DNA of 64,000 nt from DASPJR01 sp035628505 (GTDB lineage Bacteria; Planctomycetota; SZUA-567; H5-PLA8), in NCBI GenBank assembly GCA_035628505.1, contig DASPJR010000220.1, forward strand, positions 22,700 through 86,699. Reading direction: 5' to 3'. Below, one piece after another: positions 54,248 to 62,779 of the stretch. Position 1 is the first letter of the stretch. Each line of letters opens with the position of its first letter. The position numbers and the translations under genes were made by a program. Below the pieces are notes generated by a model, which was not told the DNA's origin, ran no database searches, and saw nothing but the letters and a program-made list of their open reading frames with translations.

Positions 54248-55277
54248 CCGGCGCAGCCGCTTCGGCCCCCGCTGCCGGCCCGGCTGCCGACACCTTTGTA
54301 CCATCATCGAAAACCACGATCACGCCGACGCTTTTCACGTCCCCGGCGCGGTCGTGTTCGCCGACAGCCGCCAGCTGCATGCCTTCACCGCCGGTAATCT
54401 GATGCGAACCGGAGGTGACGGCGGCCGCAGTGCTCTGTTCCGTAGGATTGGTAATGTCCGGTTTGAAACCGCTGTATGAGAAAGTCGCAACGGAAAGCGG
54501 ATTGATCATTTCCTGTCCGTTGGCGTTCTTGAAAATCACGGCCACATTCATGATGCGTCTACCATTGTTGTCTTTGTTGTAGAGCTGAAAATACGCAATC
54601 GCAAATTTGCCGCGCGTGGTCAGCTTGACGATTTCAAGCGGCGGGCTGCCCTGCAGAAGTTCCGGAAACGGTCCGACAGCGGTCTTGCGCTTGGGTGCTT
54701 CGCCCTCGGCGACTTCTTCCTCTCCGTCAGCTTTCTTCTTCGCGGCAGTCTTGACATCGGCCGGAACAGGCTCGTCATCTTCCTTCACCTTGGCCGGCCC
54801 GGTCTTCGTTTCGGCGACCTTGAACGTTGCGTCGAGCGCAGCCTTCTCTTTCGCGGCCGCAGCCAGGCGCTTGGCCTCTGCGGCTGCTTCTTCGCGCTTT
54901 TTCTTTTCTTCCGGATCTTCGGTCTTCGGTGCCGCCGCGACTGCCTTGGGTTTCACCGGCTCGCTGGCCTTCGTCAGGCGTCTGGTTTCGAGGTCCATCA
55001 TGCGCTTGCGGACCTCGTCATCCATGCTGTTGAGCTTGCTGAGGTCGGTGTCTTCCGCGTAGGTCTTGCCTTTATTGATGGCCTCGCGCGCGCGGCGCAG
55101 ATCGCCAAGAGCCATGTCGTAATCGCCCACGCGTTCCTTGGAACGTGAGCTATCCATGGCCATTTGAGCTTCATCAATGTCTTTGCGGGCGCTGGGCACT
55201 TCGCGGGGTGGACTGCCGCAGCCAGTCAACACAACCACCAGCAGCGGAAGGGTCCAGAGCAAGCTCACCTGTTTCAT
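54225..55277 (-). CDS. Lipoprotein with coiled-coil region and YcfL-like C-terminal domain
   Basis: 350 residues. The lipobox LTGC ends the signal peptide at about residue 20. Helical and Lys/Ala/Glu-rich sequence fills about 30-200 (KKKREEAAAEAKRLAAAAK). The last 140 residues form a beta-rich domain (LEIVKLTTRGKFAIAYFQLY, RIMNVAVIFKNANGQEMINP) resembling YcfL-type or other small envelope lipoprotein domains. Anchored in the membrane facing the periplasm. Function unknown. Confidence 0.75.
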   Translation of the reverse strand: MKQVSLLWTLPLLVVVLTGCGSPPREVPSARKDIDEAQMAMDSSRSKERVGDYDMALGDLRRAREAINKGKTYAEDTDLSKLNSMDDEVRKRMMDLETRRLTKASEPVKPKAVAAAPKTEDPEEKKKREEAAAEAKRLAAAAKEKAALDATFKVAETKTGPAKVKEDDEPVPADVKTAAKKKADGEEEVAEGEAPKRKTAVGPFPELLQGSPPLEIVKLTTRGKFAIAYFQLYNKDNNGRRIMNVAVIFKNANGQEMINPLSVATFSYSGFKPDITNPTEQSTAAAVTSGSHQITGGEGMQLAAVGEHDRAGDVKSVGVIVVFDDGTKVSAAGPAAGAEAAAPVKGLKLK

Positions 55278-55623
55278 GTTTTATCCCCGCAAAAAATTGC
55301 GCGCCGTGCAGCAACCAGGCGCAACATTACGCCTCAGACTCTTTTTTGACAACGGTTAAACACACCGCATCTGGCACTCTTTCCAACGATTAGACGCCGC
55401 TGCACGCTCAAAAGTTGTAAAAAGTTGCACAAGATGTGGTTTTTTCGTCTCCTTTATTAGGCTGCAGACGGGTTCCCTGCGATCCTAGAAGGACCCTAAT
55501 AGGGACGAGGCTGGCTGAACTTTTATCACACCAATTTCTGAGATTAATTTCTCGGAGCAGTAGAACGCCGGAACCGATCAGTGTCGATTCCGGCGTCGCA
55601 TTGAACTCAGAACTTGTGTGGGC
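55278..55623. other. Gap between lipoprotein and YgaP-like genes
   Basis: 346 bases, no gene. It should carry the lipoprotein promoter on the minus strand near 55280-55400 (AT-rich). The only clear structure is the hairpin at 55566-55595. Confidence 0.5.
55566..55595 (-). terminator. Hairpin after the second YgaP-like gene
   Basis: CGCCGGAA and TTCCGGCG pair perfectly over 8 bases with a 14-base loop, 29 bases past the stop. No strong T-tract follows on the minus strand, so termination is possible rather than sure. Confidence 0.4.
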
Positions 55624-56100
55624 TTATTGGCATCGGCCTTTCAACGTTTCAAGCAGTCGGTTCATGCCTTCGTTATCGGCCTGAATCGACGCAGCCGGCC
55701 CGATCCCTTCGAAATCGCCACGTATCGCTTTCAATGCGTATCGCTCGCTCTCAATTTCGCTTTGAGTCCGCACTCCAAGCCGCCGCCAGATCGGAACTGG
55801 CGGGCACCAGCCCTGAATCGCATGCTGCAGAAGGAAAGATCCAACAATGGCCGGGATGATGAAAAACTTTCTGTTCACCGTGGCGCCGAGCACTGTTCCG
55901 AGCACCACGAATGTGCTGGACTGCGCCTCCAAAATGCGCTCGATATCCCATTCCTCATCCAGTTCCTTCAGACGCTCCGGGATGCGCTCGGGATGTGCCG
56001 AGTAATAGGCGATGTTGCGCTCGATTTCGCGCTGAATACGTTCGTTGTTCTTTTTTGAAGTGTGCTCCGGAACCCGTCGCACGGTCGATGAAATCATCAT
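55624..56100 (-). CDS. YgaP-like (DUF2892) membrane protein
   Basis: 158 residues from ATG 56100, seven bases after GAGGAGAG; a longer in-frame start lies at 56130. A basic helical N-terminus (to about 60) precedes two helices, STFVVLGTVLGATVNRKFF and IPAIVGSFLLQHAIQG, then WCPPVPIWRRLGVRT, the Cys-Pro turn of the YgaP transmembrane domain, and SEIESERYALKAIRGDF. Larger relative of the protein at 5150-5407. Probably inner membrane; function unknown. Confidence 0.8.
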   Translation of the reverse strand: MMISSTVRRVPEHTSKKNNERIQREIERNIAYYSAHPERIPERLKELDEEWDIERILEAQSSTFVVLGTVLGATVNRKFFIIPAIVGSFLLQHAIQGWCPPVPIWRRLGVRTQSEIESERYALKAIRGDFEGIGPAASIQADNEGMNRLLETLKGRCQ

Positions 56101-56127
56101 ACGTTCTCTCCTCTCGTAGGCGTCTGC

Positions 56128-56163
56128 CAAAGAAAAACGCTGGCATTAGTCATGCCAGCGTTT
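56128..56163 (-). terminator. Rho-independent terminator of serA
   Basis: AAACGCTGGCAT and ATGCCAGCGTTT (56135-56163) pair perfectly over 12 bases around a 5-base loop; the minus strand continues with TTCTTT. It lies about 100 bases past the serA stop, beyond the REP-like pair. Confidence 0.7.
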
Positions 56164-56168
56164 CAACT

Positions 56169-56263
56169 TGTAGCGCAGGCATCCTTGCCTGCTCGCTGTT
56201 GGGATGAGTTTCCACAACAGCGGAAGAGAGAACGGCTACACGCAGGCTGGAAGCCTGCGCCAC
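56169..56263. repeat. REP-like inverted doublet downstream of serA
   Basis: GTAGCGCAGGCATCCTTGCC (with TGC following) and CGCAGGCTGGAAGCCTGCGC (then CAC) are each small hairpins and are imperfect reverse complements of one another, about 45 bases apart. This is the layout of a REPIN. It lies between the serA stop and its terminator hairpin. Confidence 0.65.
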
Positions 56264-56265
56264 AT

Positions 56266-57885
56266 TCACGCCAGATTAATCGCAAACATATCATCTACAG
56301 TGATCGCCTTGCGGATCTTCTCGAGCACCGGCGCAGGGACGGCGTCGTCAAGCGTAAGCGCGATCACCGCCTGACCGCGCTTCTCGCGCCGGCCCACAGC
56401 CATATGCGCGATGTTGATGTCGGCTTCGCCCAGGATCGTTCCGATCTTTCCGACCATGCCCGGCCGGTCGGGATAGAACATCAACAGAATGATTGGCGAA
56501 GGCTTAAGGTCCGCGATGTCATAGTCGTTGATGCGGACGATGCGGCCCTCCTGGCCATCGAAGCATGTTCCAGCGACGGTCACCGAGCCGCTCGCCGTTT
56601 CGGCGGTGACTTCGATCAGATTGGTGTACGTCGCTGCCTTCTCGCTCTTGTTTTCAATCAGTTCCACGCCGAGCTGGTTGGCGATGCCGGTGACGTTCAC
56701 CATGGTGATCGGATCGGTGGTGGTTCGCTTGAGCAAACCCTTGAGCGCGCAGAGGCTGATCTCGCGCGTTTCGCCAGCAGCCACTTTTCCGTTGATTCCG
56801 ACTTTCAGCTTCGATACCGGTCCCTTGCTGATCTGCGCCGCGAAGCTGCCGAGCATCTCCGAAAGCTTCACGTACGGCGCCAGCGCCGGGTTGACCTGGA
56901 CCGCCAGGTTCACCGCATTGCGGATGATGCCGTCGCGGAAGAACTCGACGAACTGCTTGGCAATGTCTTCGGCTACGCGTTCCTGTGCTTCCTCGGTGCT
57001 GGCGCCCAGGTGCGGCGTGAGCGTAATGTTCTCAAGCGTGCGCAGCGGCGAATCGGCCGCAAGCGGTTCGGCTTCGAACACGTCCAGCGCCGCGCCGGCA
57101 ATGGTGCCGTTCTTCAGCGCTTCGTAAAGATCGGCTTCGTTGATAATTCCGCCGCGCGCGTCGTTGACGATGCGCGCCGATTTCTTCATCAGCTTCAGGC
57201 GGTCCTTATTGATGAGATTTTTTGTCTCCGGCGTCAGCGGGGTGTGAATGGTCACGAAGTCCGCCTGCTTGAGCATCGATTCGAGATCGAGCTTCTGGAC
57301 TTCGAGATCCTTTGCGCGCGCGTCGGTAAGGAACGGATCGTAGACGAGCACCTGCATGTCCATCGCTTTGGCCACGCGCAGGATAATGCCGCCGATTTTG
57401 CCCATGCCGATGATGCCCAGCGCTTTGCCGCTGAGTTCCACACCAGTGAGGCCTTTCTTGCCCCACTTGCCGGCTTTCATTTCCTTGTCGGCCTTGGCGA
57501 TGTTGCGCGCGGAAGCGAAGAGCAGCGCGATGGCGTGTTCGGCTGCGGAAGTGATATTTCCAAGCGGCGTGTTCTGAACGACGATGCCCGCGGCCGTGGC
57601 GGCCTTCAGGTCGATGTTGTCCACGCCGACACCGGCGCGTCCGATGACCTGCAGCTTCTTGGCGGCGGCAATAATTTTCGGGGTTACCGTCGTTGCCGAG
57701 CGCACGATCAGGCCGTCGTAATTGCCGATGATCTCACAGAGCTGATCCTCTTTGAGTCCGGCGTGTGTCTCTGCCTGCAGACCGCCTTCCTTTAGAATCG
57801 CAGAGCCGCGGTCATTCAGCGGATCGGCAATGAGGATCTTGGCGTTTACGGTGCCCGTGCGTCGAATGGCGGTTCCTGTGCTCAC
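56266..57885 (-). CDS. serA: D-3-phosphoglycerate dehydrogenase
   Basis: 539 residues from a GTG start, ten bases after AAGGAG. Catalyses the first step of serine synthesis with NAD. Dinucleotide motif GIIGMGKIGGIIL, catalytic Arg in DARGGIINEADL, Glu in DVFEAEPL, and His in TPHLGASTEEAQERV. Long form with an intervening ASB domain (about 325-460) and C-terminal ACT domain (LLMFYPDRPGMVGKIGTIL), so feedback control by serine is possible. Single-gene transcript with its own terminator. Confidence 0.96.
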   Translation of the reverse strand: MSTGTAIRRTGTVNAKILIADPLNDRGSAILKEGGLQAETHAGLKEDQLCEIIGNYDGLIVRSATTVTPKIIAAAKKLQVIGRAGVGVDNIDLKAATAAGIVVQNTPLGNITSAAEHAIALLFASARNIAKADKEMKAGKWGKKGLTGVELSGKALGIIGMGKIGGIILRVAKAMDMQVLVYDPFLTDARAKDLEVQKLDLESMLKQADFVTIHTPLTPETKNLINKDRLKLMKKSARIVNDARGGIINEADLYEALKNGTIAGAALDVFEAEPLAADSPLRTLENITLTPHLGASTEEAQERVAEDIAKQFVEFFRDGIIRNAVNLAVQVNPALAPYVKLSEMLGSFAAQISKGPVSKLKVGINGKVAAGETREISLCALKGLLKRTTTDPITMVNVTGIANQLGVELIENKSEKAATYTNLIEVTAETASGSVTVAGTCFDGQEGRIVRINDYDIADLKPSPIILLMFYPDRPGMVGKIGTILGEADINIAHMAVGRREKRGQAVIALTLDDAVPAPVLEKIRKAITVDDMFAINLA

Positions 57886-58459
57886 GTCTGGCGTGCTCCT
57901 TCATCAAAAAAGCGAAAGCCTGAAAAATGGAAGCCGACATTCTGTGACTGAGCACGTCACGCGTCAAACAAAACTGCGGTGCCGCTTCGCTGCTCTGCGG
58001 CTCTGAGGGTGCCGGGTGACGAGTGGCGCGCATGGCGGACCGCAGGCGGGCAGCGGGCGGGCAGCACAGCCACAGGCGAACATTCTCGCTCCGCCCAGAC
58101 CCGGGCCAATGTCCGTCAGCTAATACGCGCTCCACGGCTGGGTGGCCGTGCTGTTTCGTGCCACGCCAAGAAGTGGTGTGCCTTAACCGCCGCATCCGTG
58201 CAATCGCTCCCAGGCAAGCACGGAGTATTACGAGTGTAGGCAATCGTGCTACCCCCAAAGGCGCACGCGAATGCACACCACTTCGCTCGCGGGGCTGTTG
58301 CGCGTCTCTGTTTCACGACAACCCCAAGAAAGCACTTGTGCGCTTGCCCGTGCTTTTGGGACATTTTTTCAATATTTTTGTGTTTGTTTTGCGAAAAGCG
58401 AAATTATGCTTTTTGATGAGCTTGGTTCCCTATTCTGCCACCCAACTGAGGTACACGTC
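57886..58459. other. 574-base non-coding stretch with strong dyads; candidate structured RNA
   Basis: No convincing gene on either strand. Bases about 57990-58280 are GC-rich and full of complementary pairs: CACGGC/GCCGTG near 58132-58149, CCGTGC/GCACGG near 58196-58223, and the perfect pair AAGTGGTGTGC (58171-58181) with GCACACCACTT (58273-58283). Then a CCCAAGAAAGCAC/GTGCTTTTGGG hairpin near 58322-58358 is followed by ACATTTTTTC, terminator-like on the plus strand. The last 90 bases are AT-rich and should hold the promoter of the gene at 58460; the first 100 should hold that of serA. Confidence 0.45.
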
Positions 58460-60154
58460 ATGGCACGCGACTTGGACGAAGAGGAAGTTCTCGACGAGGA
58501 GCAGGTACAGGAAGAACAGCAGACGGAGGGCGACCAACCGTTTCTGTACTCCGTGACCGGCCAGACGCCGTGGTGGATCGTCTCGATCCTGCTGCACGCG
58601 CTGGTCATCACGCTCGCAGGCTTGATGTCGATGGCAATCGACCTCGGCGAACCCGAGGCGGCGGTTGTCATGGTCACTGAGCTCGCGCAACGCCCAGAGA
58701 TTAAGGAGGCGGTCGAGAAGCCGAAAGTCGAATCGGCTCACGTGCTGGAATCCAAGCACGACACGCCGCCGACGGATCCCACCTCTAAGGAGGCCTCCGA
58801 CATCGTCGTCCCGCCGGACATTCTTGAAAAGGCGGAACTCGGCGATCACTTTGAAACGATCAATCCGGACCGCCCAGACACGCAGAGCGCGTTCGGCAAT
58901 CCTGACGCTCACATGTTCCACAGCGTAAAGGGCAATGACGACGCGGCCGGCGGCGGAGGTGTTGGCGGCACTGGTCTTGAAGACCTCATCGGTGTCGGCG
59001 GCGCGGCGAGCCCGGGAACGGGTGGCGGCTGGGGCGGCGGCAACGGAACTGGAACCGGCGTCGACAATGGCGCGGGTCACGGCAGCTTCGGCCAGCGCAA
59101 CGGCGGTGGACGCCGCTTGATGGTCAAGCGCCACGGCGGGTCGAAAGCCACTGAAAGCGGCGTCGATAGCGCGCTGCGCTGGCTGGCTTATCACCAGGAA
59201 GCAGACGGCCGCTGGGATGCAAAGAAGTACGGTGCTGAACAGAAGACCGACACGGCTGTCACCGGCCTTTCGCTGCTGGCCTTCCTCGGCGCCGGACACA
59301 CGGAAAAAGTCGGCGAATACAAAGGCAACGTTCAGAAGGCCGTCGCGTGGCTCAAGAGCAAGCAGGACGCTGAGGGCATGATCTTCGATCAGACCGACGC
59401 GGGCGGACATCGCGGCAAGGGTTATCCGTGCGCAATCGCGACGCTTGCGATCGCTGAAGCCGCCGGTATGGCGAACATTCCGGATACGAAGGCTGCGGCG
59501 CAGAAGGCCATTGACTACTGCACCGAAAAGCATCAGTGCGGCGAAGGTTCCGACAAGCTGGGCTGGCGTTATGGACCCAAGCAGGCCGGAGACCTTTCCG
59601 TCAGCGGCTGGTTCGTCATGGCACTGAAGTCTGCGAAAGTCGCAGGCCTGGCGGTTAATCCCGCTGCGTTCGACGGTGCGATTAAGTTCCTGGATTCCTG
59701 CGAACACAAGGAAGAGGGCGGCAATAACAGCGGCTACGGCCCGGCGTCGAGCTACCTCTATATGCCTGGCTCACATGGCGGACACCGCGTCTGCGCCATC
59801 GGCAATCTTTCCCGCCAGTTCCTGGGCTGGAAGAAGGAAGACCTGCAGTCCAGCGTCGAGTTCTTCGTGAACAAGGGCGGCGTGCCGACCTGGGGCGGAA
59901 ACGGTGAAAGCGTCGACCTTTACTACTGGTACTACGGCACGCTCTGTGTCTTCCAGCAGGGCGGTGATTTGTGGAAGCGCTGGAACGACAGCATGAAGAC
60001 CGCGCTGGTGACGAATCAGTGCAAGCAGGGTGACGATGCAGGAAGCTGGAACCCGGTGGGTCATTACTCCCAGGAATGGGGCCGCGTCGGCCAGACCGCC
60101 CTCGGCTGCCTCTGCCTGGAAGTGTACTACCGCTACATGCAGCTCAAGAACTGA
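58460..60154 (+). CDS. Membrane-anchored prenyltransferase/squalene-oxidase-repeat protein
   Basis: 564 residues from ATG 58460 (GAGG upstream); in-frame frame upstream at 58271 is in the non-coding stretch. An acidic N-terminus (1-25), one transmembrane helix (38-60), a Gly-rich linker (about 155-210) and an alpha/alpha-toroid (about 225-560) built of units such as ALRWLAYHQEADGRWDAKKY, AVAWLKSKQDAEGMI and SSVEFFVNKGGVPTWGGNG. The fold is shared with squalene-hopene cyclase and protein prenyltransferases, but no DxDD motif is seen, so enzymatic cyclisation is unlikely. Such anchored toroids are abundant in Planctomycetes; function unknown. Strong terminator follows. Confidence 0.88.
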   Translation: MARDLDEEEVLDEEQVQEEQQTEGDQPFLYSVTGQTPWWIVSILLHALVITLAGLMSMAIDLGEPEAAVVMVTELAQRPEIKEAVEKPKVESAHVLESKHDTPPTDPTSKEASDIVVPPDILEKAELGDHFETINPDRPDTQSAFGNPDAHMFHSVKGNDDAAGGGGVGGTGLEDLIGVGGAASPGTGGGWGGGNGTGTGVDNGAGHGSFGQRNGGGRRLMVKRHGGSKATESGVDSALRWLAYHQEADGRWDAKKYGAEQKTDTAVTGLSLLAFLGAGHTEKVGEYKGNVQKAVAWLKSKQDAEGMIFDQTDAGGHRGKGYPCAIATLAIAEAAGMANIPDTKAAAQKAIDYCTEKHQCGEGSDKLGWRYGPKQAGDLSVSGWFVMALKSAKVAGLAVNPAAFDGAIKFLDSCEHKEEGGNNSGYGPASSYLYMPGSHGGHRVCAIGNLSRQFLGWKKEDLQSSVEFFVNKGGVPTWGGNGESVDLYYWYYGTLCVFQQGGDLWKRWNDSMKTALVTNQCKQGDDAGSWNPVGHYSQEWGRVGQTALGCLCLEVYYRYMQLKN

Positions 60155-60180
60155 GATGTATTGCAAGGAACGCAGCGAAA

Positions 60181-60207
60181 CCCCCGGTTGAAAGCCGGGG
60201 GTTTTTC
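60181..60207 (+). terminator. Rho-independent terminator of the toroid gene
   Basis: CCCCCGG and CCGGGGG pair perfectly around TTGAAAG, followed by TTTTTCTT. It lies 27 bases past the stop and just before the next gene's ribosome site. Confidence 0.92.
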
Positions 60208-60222
60208 TTGCTGGGAGAAACG

Positions 60223-60972
60223 ATGGTCCGGATTGTACTCCTTCTGTTCGCTGGTTCCATTGTGAGTGCGGTCGCCGCTGACGCGCCGGCTCTGCCGCCC
60301 ACGCAGCGATTCAAACTGTTTCTGCTCGTCGGCCAGTCCAACATGGCCGGGCGCGGCAAAGTTGAAGAGCAGGACAAAAGGCCGCATTCGCGCGTGCTCG
60401 CTCTTTCAAAGACTGATGCCTGGGTCCCGGCTGTCGATCCGATTCACTTCGATAAAAGCATCGCCGGCGTCGGTCTGGGCACAACCTTTGGAAAGCTCGC
60501 CGCAGAGGCCAATCCGGGCGACACAATCGGCCTGATTCCCTGCGCGGTCGGCGGCACCTCGATCGACCAATGGAAGAAGGGCGGCAAGCTCTATACCGAG
60601 GCCGTGCGGCGCGCAAGGCTCGCGATGGAGAAGGGAACGCTCGCCGGGATTCTCTGGCACCAGGGCGAATCGGATGCGGCCAATCCCGCCGACTATGCAG
60701 CGAAAGCGCAGAAATTCTTTGCCGATCTGCGCGCTGAGCTGAATGCTGAAAAGGTCCCGCTCGTCATTGGAACACTGGGGGACTTTCAGGGAAAGTATGG
60801 CGTGATTAACCCCATCATCCAAAAGCTGCCAGAGAGCGTGCCGATGTGTGCTTGCGTGAGCGCCGACGGCTTGAATCATGGGGGCGATAAGCTGCACTTC
60901 GACAGTGCTTCACTGCGCGAACTGGGCACGCGCTATTTTGCAAAATGGCAGAGTCTTTCACGCGGAAAATAA
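60223..60972 (+). CDS. Secreted SGNH/sialate O-acetylesterase-like carbohydrate esterase
   Basis: 249 residues from ATG 60223, after GGGAG. Signal peptide (to VAA). The SGNH blocks are LLVGQSNMAGRG (nucleophile Ser in GQSNM), PCAVGGTSIDQWKK, LWHQGESDA and KLHFDSASLRELG with the Asp-x-x-His equivalent as LHFDS. This is the SASA/DUF303 family, removing acetyl groups from sugars (carbohydrate esterase 6-like). It lies 16 bases before another esterase gene, so both probably work on plant-type polysaccharide decorations. Confidence 0.88.
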   Translation: MVRIVLLLFAGSIVSAVAADAPALPPTQRFKLFLLVGQSNMAGRGKVEEQDKRPHSRVLALSKTDAWVPAVDPIHFDKSIAGVGLGTTFGKLAAEANPGDTIGLIPCAVGGTSIDQWKKGGKLYTEAVRRARLAMEKGTLAGILWHQGESDAANPADYAAKAQKFFADLRAELNAEKVPLVIGTLGDFQGKYGVINPIIQKLPESVPMCACVSADGLNHGGDKLHFDSASLRELGTRYFAKWQSLSRGK

Positions 60973-60988
60973 ACCGGAGATCCATTCC

Positions 60989-62254
60989 ATGAAACACGCC
61001 GGACTCTTGAGCGTTCTCATTGTGATGACCTTTACCGTCCTCGCAGCGGACTTCCCGGACATCGAAAAGCTTCCGGCAAAACCTGAATTGCCTGATCCTC
61101 TGACGATGCTGTCGGGCGAAAAGGTTACCACGAAGGAACAGTGGTTTGAAAAGCGCAGACCGGAGCTCCGCGCCCTCTTTCAGCATTACATGTACGGCAT
61201 CCCGCCCGCCGCGCCTGAAAAAATTGACGCGAAAGTTGAGCGTGAGGACAAGAACTACTTCAACGGCAAGGCGACGAAAAAGCAGATCACGATCCGCTTC
61301 GGCCCGCCAAATACGCCAACGCTGAATGTGCTGCTGGTCATTCCCAATCAGCGCACGCAGCCGGCGCCGGTGTTTGTTGGCGCAAACTTCTGCGGCAATC
61401 ACGCGGTTTTAAATGATCCCGAAATTCCTCTGCCGCAGGTGTGGGTGCCCAGACACTGTGCCGGCTGCGTTGAAAACAAAGCCACGGATGCCGGCCGCGG
61501 CAAGAACGTGGACGTCTGGAATATCGAGAATTCGATTTCCCGCGGCTATGCCGTGGCGACCTTCTACGCCGGCGACATTGATCCCGATAAAAACGACTTC
61601 ACGGATGGCGTGCATGCGGCCTACATGAAAGAAGGCGAGACGCGCAACAATCAGAGCTGGGGCACGATTGCCGCCTGGGCGTGGGGCCTTTCACGCGTGG
61701 TGGATTACCTCGTTACGGACAAGGATCTCGACGCAAAGAAAATCATCGCGGTCGGCCATTCGCGCCTGGGAAAGACCGCCATGCTCGCCGCCGCTATGGA
61801 TGACCGCATTGCCATCTCGATGCCGCTGCAGGCTGGCTGCGGCGGCACGGCACCAAGCCGCGGTACTGTGGGCGAATCGGTAAAGCGCATCAATACGTCC
61901 TTCCCGCATTGGTTCTGCGGCGAATTCAAGAGATTCAATGATGCTCCGCAGAAACTGCCGTTCGATCAGAACTGCCTGGTGGCGCTCGTCGCTCCGCGCC
62001 CGGTCCTCTTTGCCAATGCTGTCGAAGATTCCTGGGCCAATCCAGGTGGACAATTCGAAGTGCTGCAGGCAGCCGATCCCGTCTACCGGCTGCTCGGCGC
62101 CGGCGGGTTGGACGCGAAAACGATGCCTGAGAACAACAAGCTTGTCGACAGCACGCTCGGCTATTTCATCCGTCCCGGGAAACACGAAATGAACCTGACC
62201 GATTGGAACGTGTTCCTCGACTTCGCCGATAAGCACGTTGGCAAGCCCAAGTGA
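60989..62254 (+). CDS. Secreted CE15-like glucuronoyl esterase (alpha/beta-hydrolase)
   Basis: 421 residues from ATG 60989. Signal peptide (to VLA). The nucleophile elbow VGHSRLGKTAMLAAAMDDR has His where fungal CE15 enzymes have Cys, as is usual in bacterial members. ALVAPRPVLFANAVEDSWAN carries the acid/substrate region and RPGKHEMNLTDW the catalytic His. Family members cut ester bonds between lignin alcohols and glucuronoxylan. Its place after an acetylesterase supports a polysaccharide-decoration role. Acetyl-xylan esterase activity is an alternative. Confidence 0.87.
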   Translation: MKHAGLLSVLIVMTFTVLAADFPDIEKLPAKPELPDPLTMLSGEKVTTKEQWFEKRRPELRALFQHYMYGIPPAAPEKIDAKVEREDKNYFNGKATKKQITIRFGPPNTPTLNVLLVIPNQRTQPAPVFVGANFCGNHAVLNDPEIPLPQVWVPRHCAGCVENKATDAGRGKNVDVWNIENSISRGYAVATFYAGDIDPDKNDFTDGVHAAYMKEGETRNNQSWGTIAAWAWGLSRVVDYLVTDKDLDAKKIIAVGHSRLGKTAMLAAAMDDRIAISMPLQAGCGGTAPSRGTVGESVKRINTSFPHWFCGEFKRFNDAPQKLPFDQNCLVALVAPRPVLFANAVEDSWANPGGQFEVLQAADPVYRLLGAGGLDAKTMPENNKLVDSTLGYFIRPGKHEMNLTDWNVFLDFADKHVGKPK

Positions 62255-62356
62255 TCCTCGCAGCAGCCATTGAGTCGGATGTACTGGTAACAGTTCTGCC
62301 GCGCAGATAACCTTGAAGCTGTGGAGCGGCTTTCGCTCCGCAGCGAGAAAACGGCG

Positions 62357-62758
62357 ATGGCGTACCAATTAAGTTTCGAACGGCAGGCAGGCTATCTGCA
62401 CGTCAGGATTACCGGCGACAACACGTTCGAAAGCATTCTCGCGTACCTGCGCGAGGTTCACAGCCTGTGCGTGCGGGAACAAAGCGCGTGTGTGCTGATC
62501 GAAGAAAACCTCACGGGCAAGCGGCTGAGTATCACGGAACTTTTCTCGCTGGTGACGCGAGCGACTGAAAACGTCTCGGCGGATGTTCAATACATCGCGT
62601 TTGTGGATGCCAGCCCGGCGCGCGATCCGTCTCGCATTACATTTGCCGAGACTGTTGCGGTGAACCGCGGCGTCAATATGCGCCAGTTTCACGGCGTTGC
62701 CGATGCACGCGCCTGGCTGCAGGCGAAGATTTCAGCGACGTTTCCCGCCGTTCGCTGA
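62357..62758 (+). CDS. Small STAS/SpoIIAA-like protein
   Basis: 133 residues from ATG 62357. Sequence order fits the SpoIIAA/STAS-type alpha/beta fold: LSFERQAGYLHVRITGDNT, FESILAYLREVHSLC, SACVLIEENLTGK, RLSITELFSLVTRATE and VQYIAFVDASPARDPSR. No phosphorylatable Ser-Thr site typical of anti-anti-sigma factors is evident. Cytoplasmic; function unknown. Confidence 0.6.
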   Translation: MAYQLSFERQAGYLHVRITGDNTFESILAYLREVHSLCVREQSACVLIEENLTGKRLSITELFSLVTRATENVSADVQYIAFVDASPARDPSRITFAETVAVNRGVNMRQFHGVADARAWLQAKISATFPAVR

Positions 62759-62779
62759 ATATAGCCAAGCCCGAGCGAC

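Noticed and set aside
56152..57795. 547-codon plus-strand frame antisense to serA
   Set aside because: Long only because of serA codon bias; serA has all catalytic motifs and a terminator.
57812..58276. 154-codon minus-strand frame upstream of serA
   Set aside because: Basic, low-complexity composition and overlap with the serA start; the stretch reads better as structured non-coding DNA.
58430..59707. 425-codon minus-strand frame antisense to the toroid gene
   Set aside because: Shadow frame; no motif, and the opposite strand has clear repeats and a terminator.
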